The translations under genes were made by a program, and so were the position numbers. This document shows positions 38,006-47,812 of a stretch of DNA of 64,000 bases, one piece after another (the first letter of the stretch is position 1; every line of letters begins with the position of its first letter). The notes below the pieces were generated by a model. The model did no database searches. It saw only the letters and a program-made list of their open reading frames with translations, and was not told where the DNA came from. The stretch lies in contig CATLJY010000278.1 in NCBI GenBank assembly GCA_949987705.1, positions 62,001-126,000 of the forward strand, read 5' to 3'. Source of the stretch: Thereva unica (lineage: Eukaryota > Arthropoda > Insecta > Diptera > Therevidae).

Positions 38006-38533
38006 ATGGATTACTTGTGGATAGATGACGTACCCAAGCTATCAACACCGCCAAGACCGATCAAGGAAAAATTATTATCGGCCCCAACCTCACCTCAGCG
38101 GCCATACAGCAGGAAACCCTTTGAAGCTACAACATGCGGCCCAGAAATTCGTCGACGGACGCAACCCCAAAAGGTCCCAACATCGAAGGTCAGAACTACC
38201 TCAGAGGCTACGCCACCTAACCCACGAAAAAAAATCACCCTGGACGAGTATCGGATGCGCCACAACCAACCACCGCCCAATGTCATAGTGGAACCCGCCT
38301 TATGGAAGAAAATTAAGGCCCTTCCACTCCCATGGGCGAAAATTATGTGCGCCAAAAAATCATACCGCACATCCTTCGAAGGGAACATCCTACGATTCAC
38401 CCTAAATAAAGAAAGGACATGTCGAGTGGTGCTACATCCCCCAAGGAAACCCCTTCAACCAGGGCATTCCACCAACGCACTTAAAAGAAAGCAAAAAAAA
38501 CCAACAACAACAATAAACAACACCAAGAATTAA
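38006..38533 (+). CDS. BEL A downstream accessory ORF, basic, Pro-rich, unknown
   Basis: It encodes 175 residues from the ATG at 38006 to a stop at 38531-38533. It lies in the env position of the element but has no signal peptide, furin site or membrane segment. It is Pro/Thr/Lys/Arg-rich at both ends. The middle contains KKITLDEYRMRHNQPPP and a more structured block of about 60 residues (WKKIKALPLPWAKIMCAKKSY, FTLNKERTCRVVLHPP). The C-terminus is a Lys/Thr/Asn tail. The frame is intact in an otherwise young element, which argues for function; RNA or nucleic-acid binding would suit its charge. It would need a spliced or reinitiated message. I do not recognise a family. Confidence 0.6.
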   Translation: MDYLWIDDVPKLSTPPRPIKEKLLSAPTSPQRPYSRKPFEATTCGPEIRRRTQPQKVPTSKVRTTSEATPPNPRKKITLDEYRMRHNQPPPNVIVEPALWKKIKALPLPWAKIMCAKKSYRTSFEGNILRFTLNKERTCRVVLHPPRKPLQPGHSTNALKRKQKKPTTTINNTKN

Positions 38534-38674
38534 AGTTGAATTAAAAAAAAAAAAAAAAACCAAGATTGTTACATGATAAATAAAAACCCAACCAAAATCA
38601 AGTGAATTGTGTTCTTTATTCAAATAATAATATAAAAAAAAAACAATAATAAAATATGTGTCAAGGGCATCGTC

Positions 38675-38706
38675 TATTGAAGCTAACGCTTCAAGGCCCC
38701 GGAGGA
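38675..38706 (+). promoter_or_regulatory. BEL A hairpin and polypurine-like tract before 3' LTR
   Basis: TTGAAGC-TAAC-GCTTCAA forms a perfect 7-bp stem (about 38677-38694) followed by GGCCCCGGAGGA abutting the 3' LTR start TGTTCG at 38707. The GGAGGA end is the likely plus-strand primer, although the tract is interrupted by CCCC. Confidence 0.5.
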
Positions 38707-39973
38707 TGTTCGATCTTCCAATAAGTACCTAAAAAATACATAACAATAATTATAAGGTCATATATTTTAACGTACTTACCATTTAAAAGGATCCTCCTCA
38801 TATAAAATTTTCTTCCAAAGGAAAACATTGTCCAGCAGCAGCTGCCCTAAAAGAAACGAAAATTACCACAAAGTATTAGTCCTTATACATAAAATACTTA
38901 TCTGACAACCCAACAAAATCCAATGTTCCACCGCAACGTCGTCAGGAGGCTCCCATTAAAACCCTAAAGGGAGAAAAAAGAAAATAATTAAATTAAACTA
39001 TATATATAAAAAATAATAATAAAACCTACCGAGCAGACAGAATTGACAGCCAAGTGTCAACACTGACGCACACATAGGAAACACGATCCACAACAAGTTC
39101 TGAAGCTCCCCACCAAGCTCCGCTAAGGAAACACGATCCACAACAAGTTCTAAAGCTCCCCACCAGGTTCCACTGACGCATTACAGTGGAGCAAATAAAT
39201 ATCGAAGCGCGTTGCCCAAAAGCTTCAGATCACTCTTGATCTTCTACACGGTTTGATGGTAGAAGAAGTCGCTATTTGCAGCTAGTGGTCTCATCTCGAT
39301 CGCATTATACGAATTTTAGGTAATGCGAATTTCTAATATATTAGCCGTATTGAGCTGATATAATTTGCGCAGCTAATGGTCTCATCTCGATCGCATTATA
39401 CGAATTTTAGGTAATGCGAATTTCTAATATATTAGCCGTATTGAGCTGATATAATTTGCGAATTTCTAATATATTAGCCGTATTGAGCTGATACAATTTC
39501 ACGGTTACATTAATCGCCCTGAGTTTAATGTGACTCTCTAACAACTAACTATTAGTACAAATTTCAGGAAACTATTGAATACATTAGTCGGATTGATGCT
39601 AATGTACAAAATCCAATAAATTGTATACACGGAATAGCTGGAGGAGATATTCATACCGATTGCAGAATAGCAGAGATTCACACCAACTGCAGAGAAACCA
39701 GTCAGGGCCATCTACAACTACAGGAATTTCTAAGCTTGAAAGCATAATAAATAAACATAAGTATAGTGAAGTTGAATTGATTTAAATTTAGATTTAGTTA
39801 AGGTAATAATTAGCGAATTTTGTGAAATTGAATTTTGAAAGGTAATAATTAGCGAATTTTGTGAAATTAAATTTTGAAATAAAGTGACAAGTTGAATTAT
39901 TGCCGCAGTCTTTCACTCTAAGTTATTGTTATAATCACTGAATTGTTCAAACAGGCTACCATAGCCCCGAACA
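38707..39973 (+). repeat. BEL A 3' LTR
   Basis: 1267 bp, TG...CA ends, followed by the CGTTG duplication at 39974-39978. An AATAAA-type signal (GAAATAAAGTG, near 39876) lies about 100 bp before its end. Confidence 0.95.
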
Positions 39974-40182
39974 CGTTGATTCTTTACGATACCTTCTGTT
40001 ACGGCGCTGTTAATATAAATATACGCCTTGAGCAGTTTGTCTACGAATTCGTCTGATCAACTGGAGAAGTTTCCTTTGGTACAGGAACTTTTATTACTCG
40101 TCTTCTGTCGAAGTGAAAGATGTCGCTTGGTGGAACTTATTCACCACGGCACGATCACTTTACAGTGGTTCCAATTTATACC

Positions 40183-40475
40183 GGCCTCGATTCCCAGATC
40201 CGGCGGTGCGGAAGTGAGTGCGGATTTGACACTTTGCGATTCTCAAATCCGCAACCGCGAATCTCTCTTTGACATTTTCCGCGCTGTAAAAGTGCGATCT
40301 GCAACAAATTTTCTGCGGATTTGAACGACAAACGCGCCGACATCGCATATTTCATTATCGTGTGAGTCTTCACTCCGAATTTTCGATTTAAATGAATTCG
40401 CGAATGCGGATTTGAGAATCGCAAAGTGTCAAATCCGCACTCACTTCCGACCCGCCGGATCTGGGAATGGAGGCC
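40183..40475. mobile_element. 293-bp MITE with about 70-bp terminal inverted repeats
   Basis: The arms 40183-40253 and 40405-40475 are near-perfect reverse complements. The left begins GGCCTCGATTCCCAGATCCG and both arms share GAGTGCGGATTTGACACTTT. ACC flanks both sides and may be a 3-bp target duplication. The interior has no coding frame. Confidence 0.85.
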
Positions 40476-40710
40476 ACCATTTTCATGATTAAAGCTTTCA
40501 TTAAAGCGGGAGCCACATAGCACACGTCTTCCGATCTCCATGTTCCGTGCTCCGCTTCCTGTCAAAATTGATTACTAAGTCTTAATACTACTTGACCAGA
40601 TAAACAAAAAAATAACGGAACGATAAAAACAAGTAAACGGAGACGATAAACAAATTTCAACTTTTGAACGGATTGACGGAAACGTTACCTCACTTTTTGA
40701 AATTCTTTTA

Positions 40711-41030
40711 TTTAACTCACACTGTTTGTCGTCAAATCTTGGAAGTTAAATTTGACCCACTTCCCGGTTTCGGATAGAGCTGAAACTTTGCATACACGTT
40801 TAGTTTGGATGACAATGCAATCTGGCCATTTTGTAAAAATATCAAGATGGCGGTTCCAAAATGGCGCTTATTTATTTAACTTACACTGTTTGTCGTCAAA
40901 TCTTGGAAGTTAAATTTGACCCACTTCCCGGTTTCGGATAGAGCTGAAATTTTGCATACACGTTTAGTTTGGATGACAATGCAATCTGGCCATTTTGTAA
41001 AAATATCAAGATGGCGGTTCCAAAATGGCG
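40711..41030. repeat. Two tandem copies of a 159-bp unit
   Basis: TCGTCAAATCTTGGAAGTTA and CAAGATGGCGGTTCCAAAAT occur at the same spacing in 40711-40869 and 40870-41030 with only a couple of differences. A third diverged relative (AAGAAGACGGTTCCGAGATG) lies near 41543. Confidence 0.9.
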
Positions 41031-41234
41031 CCCGATTTTTGAAATTGTGCTCCGCGGCCCTCTGACATGGGTATCAAGGATATGACAGGTAGAACACAAT
41101 AAGCTATGTGGCGTCATTCCAAATTCAAAATGGCGGCCAACACTAAATTGCGGAAAGATTATAATAGACTAAAAAGTAGAAAATATAACCGATCAACTTC
41201 CAATTTTGCAGACACTCGTAGTTCGGGTGGTTAA

Positions 41235-41510
41235 TGTGTATGAATGATGAGATGAATAGTTGAGTTGAGTAGTTGAGAGTGATAATAAAGAAGCAATACA
41301 CGTTACAAAAAATCACAAACAAACACAGAGATGCTGCTGTCAACTAAATTCAACTACTCAAATACTGAACTCATGTCCGTATGCATAATTTCAACTAAAC
41401 CCAGGTAGCAGAGCTGAGTCGAGTTCAGTCAACCTTAACCCAACTCGACTCCCGTTTACATGTAGTTAGACTTGGGTTCAACTTGAGTTCAACTCATCAT
41501 GTATAAGTAC
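41235..41510. mobile_element. MITE-like segment with GTTGAGT/ACTCAAC subterminal repeats
   Basis: Multiple GTTGAGT-type heptamers near 41250-41280 and ACTCAAC or TTCAACT reversals near 41345-41500 give inverted-repeat character. TGATGAG...TGAA near 41246 mirrors TTCAACTCATCA near 41490. Termini are not resolved. Confidence 0.45.
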
Positions 41511-41714
41511 TAAATGCAATCTGACTTTTTGTAAAAAAAATCAAGAAGACGGTTCCGAGATGGCGGCCGTTTTTGCAATTATGTTCCACCGAGCCCACGA
41601 CGTGGGTATCAAATGAATACAGTAAACTGTGTGACGTAATTTTAAATCTAATAGAATTGCCATCATAAAATGGCGGAATACATATAATAAACTAAAAAGT
41701 AGAAAATAAAATAA

Positions 41715-42098
41715 ATGGTTAAAAAAAATTTTTAAAAAAAAATTCTTTTCATTAACTAAAAAATGTACTGAAAAGTAAAAAATAAAAAAATATTTTAAAG
41801 AAAGCGTGAAATTTCATGAAAAAGTTAATTAAAAGAATGGCGCATTTTTCATCAAAAAATTTTGTTAGAATTTGAAATTAACAAAGCAAAAAATTGAGGG
41901 TTATTGTAAATCTCACGCGATTTACAGTTATATTTTCAATTTTTGATGAAAAATGCGCCATTCTTTTAATTAACTTTTTCATTAAAATTGAAATTTCACG
42001 CTTTCTTTAAAATATTTTTTATTTTTTACTTTTCAGTACATTTTTTAGTTAATGAAAAGAATTTTTTTTAAAAAAATTTTTTAGCCATTTATTTTTTT
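41715..42098. repeat. Long AT-rich palindrome with about 150-bp arms
   Basis: The left arm (41715-41865) and right arm (41945-42098) are reverse complements over long runs. Examples are TTCTTTTCATTAACTAAAAA against TTTTTAGTTAATGAAAAGAA, and AGAATGGCGCATTTTTCATC against GATGAAAAATGCGCCATTCT. The spacer is about 80 bp. A transcript would fold into a very long hairpin. Confidence 0.9.
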
Positions 42099-43326
42099 AG
42101 ATTGAGTAAATAAAATTCGCAAATTCGCTCACTTGTCAATAAAATCAAGGATGCCACGGAAACGGACGCTTGTAGCTCCATAAAAATAAGGCTACGTTTC
42201 CAATGCGAGTGTTATCCTGCCGCTCGTGCTTCCTCTATATACGGAGGGAAGAAGCGGTCAGGGACAAGAATCCACTTTTTTTGTAAAAATAAGAGAAACA
42301 ATTAGCACTTCAAACTTTTTATTTGTTTTATTAATAACAAGTCTCCGGCACTTAACTTTTATTTTTTTATGGAAATAACAAGATTATTCCCGACACTTAA
42401 CTTTATTTTTATAATAACAATTTTATAGCTATTATCCCCGACACTTCTTGTAATCGACTCCCTTTTGGGACTCTGGCTTCTTTTAGCCAGACCTCTAGAA
42501 AGGTGGAAAATCTAGCAGAATTTGCTAAAACAAAAGTGCATGCGCCAAATAGGAAATTTGATCGGCTATAAGTAAAGGTACCTAGCAGTTATTTGTATTT
42601 TCGCGCGTTTTGGAAATTCATGAGAATTTCTGCCAACTGCAAATAATTTAGCAGCGCTAACATTATTCGGGCTTCGGATTACCCTTCAGTATTTGGGATT
42701 TAATGAAATAAATTGACGCCGATCGGATTACTAAATGTTGATGGTTTCCGGTCGGCGTTGTCCAGACGTGCCATGACACGTGAAGGTCGAAATTATAGAA
42801 ATAATTTATGGATGGACTATTAAAAAAGGACTTTTGGCGTAATGAGCAATGCATAGGCTCCTTACAGAGCGTAGCACAGCGTGGATTTGTGTTCCCTTTC
42901 CACCTTCGTGCAGTTTTACATATTAATCTCTCCTTCTAATCCACGCTGAAGCTGCAATCTGCAGTTGATCTATTTCTAGTGCAGCTTGAAGCTTTTCGAA
43001 AAATGTTAAAGTTTTTGGTTAAACTTATTTTACGCTAGATGGAGTTTTTAAAGCTCTTCTAATTCTATTTCTAAAAATGCATTTATTTTTGACCAAAATG
43101 AAGAAATTCTAAAACGATATGTCCTTTTGACGAAAATACGACTGAAATTATTCATTGAAAATGCTTTTAAAATATTGAGAAAAAATAGGTGGCGTTTATG
43201 CTTTCGAAATTCTGATTCGAATATGATGAAACGTCGTTAACAAAGAACAGCTGTTTACTTGTTTATATTAAAGTTATCAGTTTGGGGTTTACTCGATTTT
43301 TTTGTTAATTTGCTATTGCCACTAAA

Positions 43327-43652
43327 ATGAATGCAGAGAATACATTTAAATTCATAGAAGTTGTCCAAGGGCAGATTGTCTATGGAAAATTTCTTCAAAC
43401 AGCTATAGAAATGTCAACAAAAGGAATTCATTTATGGGCGGAAATTGGAGGAAAATTTAATTTGTCAGGTACGAAGTGAATATGAATAATTATTGCATCC
43501 ACTGGTATTGTGTCGTATTTGCAGGCGAAGAAGCGTATCAAACGTTAAGAAAATTGAGGGAAAAGTACCGACGGGAGTGCGAGAAAGTCGCCAATTCACG
43601 TCGCAGTGGAGCTGGTGCATCCAAAGGAACCAAATGGATCTTTTTTGACCAC
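43327..43652 (+). pseudogene. Harbinger MADF-domain protein, 5' part (split by BEL B)
   Basis: Exon 1 is 43327-43468. A 56-nt GT-AG intron (43469-43524) follows, then exon 2 from 43525. It reads the first two thirds of a MADF DNA-binding domain (LWAEIGGKFNLSG, LRKLREKYRREC, KGTKWIFFDH). At 43652 the BEL B LTR begins; the reading frame resumes after the duplicated ACCAC at 55634 with LKFLDEVYKK. MADF/Myb proteins are the second gene of PIF/Harbinger elements and bring the transposase to DNA. The LTR supplies a fortuitous stop at 43695-43697. Confidence 0.8.
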
Positions 43653-43999
43653 TGTTGCTTGAAAATTAAACCACTTTGGTTTCTGAACAACAATTGAAAA
43701 AAATTTATTTTTTCAGAATCTATATATGTATATACAAATTTTGATTATTAATCAAAAAATAATTATTAAAAAACATAATAAATAACAATACTTGAATGCT
43801 GGCAATGAACTCACGTGCCAGCAGCGAAGTTCATTCATTTCGCGAAAGTGCATAAGGAAGCAATTGCACCACATCGAAGTTTACTTACTTAATAAAAATG
43901 CTTATGCGCAAATTGCATAAGTGCATTGACTTTGCTTCGCGAAATGAATGAAGCCTTACATAATATTAAGGTATATTAGAATTATATGTACTGTGTACA
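43653..43999 (-). repeat. BEL B 3' LTR, 347 bp
   Basis: It runs from TGTTGCTTG to CTGTGTACA on the plus strand. Inside are inverted GTTCATTCATTTCGCGAA / TTCGCGAAATGAATGAA blocks (43832-43950) that may be a small insertion. A purine-rich tract on the minus strand (TTGAGGCGGGAGAA, 44000-44013) abuts it exactly, as a polypurine tract should. Confidence 0.82.
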
Positions 44000-44170
44000 T
44001 TCTCCCGCCTCAAGGTTTAGTGATGGAAGCTCTATTTGTGATTGATGTTCCAGCATACATGATATGATCCGAAATTAATTTGTTTTCAGTTATAACTGAC
44101 AATTCAAGAGTGGATTGTAGGTGATTGGCGTTGATGTGTAGAGTTTGATGGTTAATCACACAGTTGGCCT

Positions 44171-46055
44171 TTAACTTAAAATTTGACTGTAGATTACATT
44201 GTTACAGTTGATCTCAATGGGTAACTCTTCTCTAAGGATAAATAGCCATTTGTTGTTGATATTTAATTCTATCCACTGGTTTTGCATGTCTCGTTCCTTT
44301 AATTTACAGAATGATGAAACTTTCCTTCCGTTATTCAACATCTCCATTTCACAATGACTCACGTTGGACCTTAATGTATACATAGCTACCTTGAGGCTGC
44401 AGATTAGTTGATCCTCTGCTAGGCGCTGACAAGTTCTTAGGTCCTCTTCGCTTGTGGGGCTTAATCGGTCCTTTCTGGCGTTCACTGTCAAATATCTGCT
44501 GCCATGTTCAACATAAACAAATTTGTCCTCGTAAACTGCAGGAATGGGAATGAGTTCATATAGGCGATATGATTCTGTGCTTAGCAAAGGGATGCGAACG
44601 TCAAACAGGATCTTATTTTCGGTGACTCTTAAATTAACATGCATTGAGTCGTAGAGAGTCCGTAATGAATGCGTGGTTCCAGTGCCTGGAAGTTGCAAGT
44701 GTTGGGGCAGGTGTTCTCGTATTACCTTTAATTGTCCATTGAGCGGAACAGGTGTTAAAAGTAAGGGATTAATTCTTCCGTATTTGGTGTCCATTACAAC
44801 TGATATAATACTTCTTTGTATGTTGTGAAATGATATCAATGTTAGGGTTATTATTACAGCGGCTGAATTAAATGCTTCGGTCGCCAACATTTCGTATTGA
44901 GAGTGATTTAATCTGTTCACGATAGTTTCAATCTGTAGTTTAACTCTCGCTGTAATTGCACTGCTTCATGATTCTTCTTAACCCGCCGTATGCTACATGG
45001 TTTTTTGTGTACATAGTCTGCTACATGGGGTATTTCGTTTCCTTGTATACTTTAGGGTACTAAAAATGCTTTAAAAAATCTAACAAAATTTGGGTTTGCT
45101 CTTTTAAGTGTTAACTTTAATTTTTATTTGTTTTAATAGCCAAAGAATAACTTTCAATATTTTTAATTTAATTAAATTAGCAGCGCCCATTTAGAAAATA
45201 TACAGATTTTAAAAAAGACTGGGGTATTGAAATACCCCAGTAGCCGTCTGCTAATGGGTTAATGACATTGATGGTATTCTCTACAATAGACGTCTGATTT
45301 TTCAACAATAATTTCCAATAGTTCTCATCTTGTGCAATTTGGTTAATTTGAGCTTCAAATTGTTCTGCGCACTCTGTATCTAGGACTCCGAAGAGTTTGT
45401 TGAGGACTGTGCCTACAATTTCTACTGGTGCCCTTTTGCTGCGAACGTGAGGCTGCTCGTTTTGCTCGTACAATAATTCATTAAGATGTTTTGCTTCAAG
45501 TGCTTGAAGCGTGATTGTGGCCTGGAAGAGTTCTCTTGATAGTCTGCTTTCTTCTTTACAGATTGCGTTTAGTCGTTTGATTGAATTTTGTATAGCAGAA
45601 AATTCCTTCCAGTAAGTTGTCAGGTTGTAATATATAAGAAGATTCCATTCACTAGAGTACAGACTGACTTCAGAGATGTCATTAAAGTAAATTCCCTCAT
45701 TGTTTGCTAAGTTATTTATTTCATATGGTCTGTAGGCCTTAGCTGTGGCTAGGACACAACATAGCGACAGTAGTAACAAATGTCCCTTGACCTTAGATGT
45801 TCTGGTGCCACCTTCGTTTATCTGAGTGTCAGAATCTGTTCGATTTCGCTTTTGAGGGTCGTCATTAGCTGAGTCCTTGTGCCGTTTGAGACCGTTTTGT
45901 CTAGATATTTGATCCTTATTTATGTCCTTGGGGGCAGAATGAGGTGGTGGAGAGTCACTGTCAGAGTCCATTTCTTCAATTGAGGTGTCACGTATATTAT
46001 TCTCATCATTATTAATTGGTAGCATTGAGATTTTAGTAATAGGTCGTTTAAGCAC
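44171..46055 (-). pseudogene. env: BEL B env-like fusion glycoprotein gene, disrupted
   Basis: The frame from 46055 first reads the last pol residues, then an acidic/Ser-rich linker and a hydrophobic signal-like segment (LLLLSLCCVLATAKA). An RSKR furin-type site follows, then a hydrophobic fusion-peptide-like stretch (APVEIVGTVLNKLFGVL) and a heptad-rich region. This layout resembles F-type fusion proteins of insect errantivirus-like elements. It is interrupted by a MITE at 44982-45258, then a one-base shift near 44930. 44171-44920 continues with a hydrophobic segment and a Cys-containing ectodomain-like region ending at the stop. The order suggests rearrangement or a short cytoplasmic tail. 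No membrane glycoprotein can be made from it. Confidence 0.7.
44982..45258. mobile_element. piggyBac-like MITE (TTAA target) inside env
   Basis: TTAA at 44978-44981 and 45259-45262 flank 277 bp starting CCC and ending GGG. The subterminal blocks GCTACATGGGGTATTTC and, in reverse complement at the other end, GCTACTGGGGTATTTC support imperfect inverted repeats. TTAA duplication with CCC...GGG ends is the piggyBac signature. Confidence 0.7.
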
Positions 46056-46062
46056 TCCGGAT

Positions 46063-46743
46063 TTCGTTCTTAATGTAACGACTCTGATGAGCCCATCACT
46101 TCCAGGGTATACCTCACTTATTCTTCCAAGAGCCCAACGAGATGGGGGTGGATTATCTTATTTTATTAACACGAGATCTCCCTTTGCTGGGTTAAGCTTT
46201 ATCTGCGCCCATTTTGGTCGTTGCTGAAGCCTTCCAAGATATTCAGTTGACCATTTTTTCCAGAATTCTTGGTACATTCTTCCCACTTGGTCCCATCTTT
46301 TAATGAAGCTAGGAGATTTTTCCAAATAGTCTTTATCAGGTGGCGACATGATAGGTGCGCCAGTTAGAAAGTGACCAGGTGTCAACACTTCTAGGCTCTC
46401 AGGGTCTTGTGACAATGGACATAATGAACGAGAATTGAGACATGCTTCGATCTGGGTCATTAGTGTTGTCATTTCTTCATAGGTTAATTTTGTTTCTCCG
46501 ACTACCCTCCGCATGTGGTGCTTAACGGATTTCACGCCAGCTTCCCACAGCCCTCCAAAATGTGGTGATGATGGAGGTATAAAGTGCCATTGAGTACCTG
46601 TTTCTGTTAGGGCTTCGTTAATTTCATTTTTATATGAGGCTTGCTGATGAAGATTGCTGATTATCTTGCTTGCACCTACGAAATGAGTCGCATTATCGCT
46701 ATACATGTGTGCCACAAGACCTCTTCGACTTACTAATCTCTTA
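46063..46743 (-). pseudogene. BEL B integrase C-terminal part and DUF5641-like tail
   Basis: 46158-46743 reads VSRRGLVAHMYSDNATHF (second catalytic Asp), PPSSPHFGGLWEAGVKSVK (catalytic Glu), CLNSRSLCPL and a tail homologous to BEL A pol. The frame stops near 46158 and resumes in another frame towards env. Its left part is separated from the rest of integrase by the MITE at 46744-47060. Confidence 0.85.
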
Positions 46744-47060
46744 TGGGCCGTCCACACTATGCGGACTTGAATCCCACGCGCTTTTCGCTATACGGCCTCA
46801 GCCAAAAGCGCGCATGAGCTTTAAATCGTGAGCAAATTGAGAAAACAAATCAATTTTCATATGAAAGGCCGTACGCGTTTCTGAAAAGCCCGTATTGTGT
46901 GGACGTAAAATGTACCTTTTTAAGCACAGCCTTTTGTCCGTGCCGTTTGGTCGTGCTGCCTTTGCCATTAAAAATATCACAAAAAAAAGCCATTAAACTC
47001 TATATGAAAAAAAGAGGTAAAAGCGCGTATGACCTAAGACCGCGTAGTGTGGACGCACCA
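46744..47060. mobile_element. PIF/Harbinger-like MITE (TTA target) inside integrase
   Basis: TTA flanks both ends (46741-46743, 47061-47063). The 21-bp termini are TGGGCCGTCCACACTATGCG(G) and, in reverse complement, TGGTGCGTCCACACTACGCG(G). It is 317 bp with no coding frame. Removing it joins FIAAF to KRLVSRRG in frame. Confidence 0.85.
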
Positions 47061-47812
47061 TTAAAGGCGGCTATAAAGGCCTTTGATGTCAGATCTGTGA
47101 CTACCTCAATGTGGATAGCCTTCATAGTTAGACATATGAAAATTGCTATGCATCCCTTGTAAGTGCGACTGCCTCTACCAGTTTTTACTAGCAAGTCGAA
47201 TGGTCCCGCATAATCCACACAAGTATGAGTAAATGGACGACTTGGAATGACTCTGGCCGAGGGAAACATTCCCATTAGTTGTTGGGACATTTCAGCCTTG
47301 TATCGGTGGCATTTAACGCATTTATGTATCTGTCCCTTAACTGATTTTAATCCATTGATTATCCAGTATTTCTGACGGATTACTTCCAGAGTAAGATTAT
47401 TTCCTCCGTGTAATGCCTTCTTGTGAGCCTGGTCTATTATAAGTGTAGTTAGCTCGTTCTTATGTGGGATAATAATCGGAAGTTTCTGATCAAAGGTCAA
47501 AGTTGATTTTTCTAATCTACCGCCCACACGTAATAGATCATTTGAGTCGACGAATGGATTTAGTGTGAGTAATCGACTTGTCCTTGGTAGCTGCTGCCCT
47601 TCTCGTAATTTTTTAATTTCTTCTTTAAAATGTCTCTCTTGGACGAATTTTATGATTGAGAATGATGCTTCTTCGATTTCCTTGATAGTTAATGACTCAG
47701 TTTGTCTTTTATTCCGTGTTTGCTTCAAATTATTAATGAATCGCCTACAAAATGCAACAATGCGTAGAATTTTCCAGAAGGAGGTGTGCCGTTGTAATAT
47801 TTGCTCGAACAT
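47061..47812 (-). pseudogene. BEL B integrase N-terminal part
   Basis: It reads FWKILRIVAFCRRFINNL, then the H-H-C-C zinc module (ALHGGNNLTLEVIRQKYWI, CVKCHRYKA) and the first catalytic Asp (CVDYAGP). It ends at the MITE near 47061. Upstream it is cut at 47812 by the LINE insertion, beyond which the frame continues at 51104. Confidence 0.88.

Larger units (their letters stand above)
15893..39973 (+). mobile_element. BEL/Pao LTR retrotransposon A (interrupted by Maverick)
   Basis: Two 1267-bp LTRs begin TGTTCGATC and end CCCCGAACA. They are flanked by the 5-bp duplication CGTTG at 15888-15892 and 39974-39978. Without the nested Maverick and its 6-bp duplication the element is 8,890 bp. It has a primer site complementary to the tRNA-Tyr 3' end, one intact gag-pol frame and a downstream basic ORF. 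The LTRs align without gaps (constant offset 22,814) and I found a single difference (17132 C versus 39946 T), so insertion was recent. The element could be active apart from the Maverick in its 5' LTR. Confidence 0.95.
39979..43326. other. Non-coding repeat-rich interval
   Basis: No gene is seen. It contains a long-TIR MITE (40183-40475), a duplicated 159-bp unit (40711-41030), a GTTGAGT-rich MITE-like segment (about 41235-41510) and a long AT-rich palindrome (41715-42098), each listed separately. 42100-43326 is otherwise featureless spacer and may contain the left end of the Harbinger element. Confidence 0.6.

Noticed and set aside
43653..43697. Natural C-terminus of the MADF protein (frame ends at 43697)
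   Set aside because: The last 15 codons are BEL B LTR sequence. The domain continues after the duplicated ACCAC at 55634.
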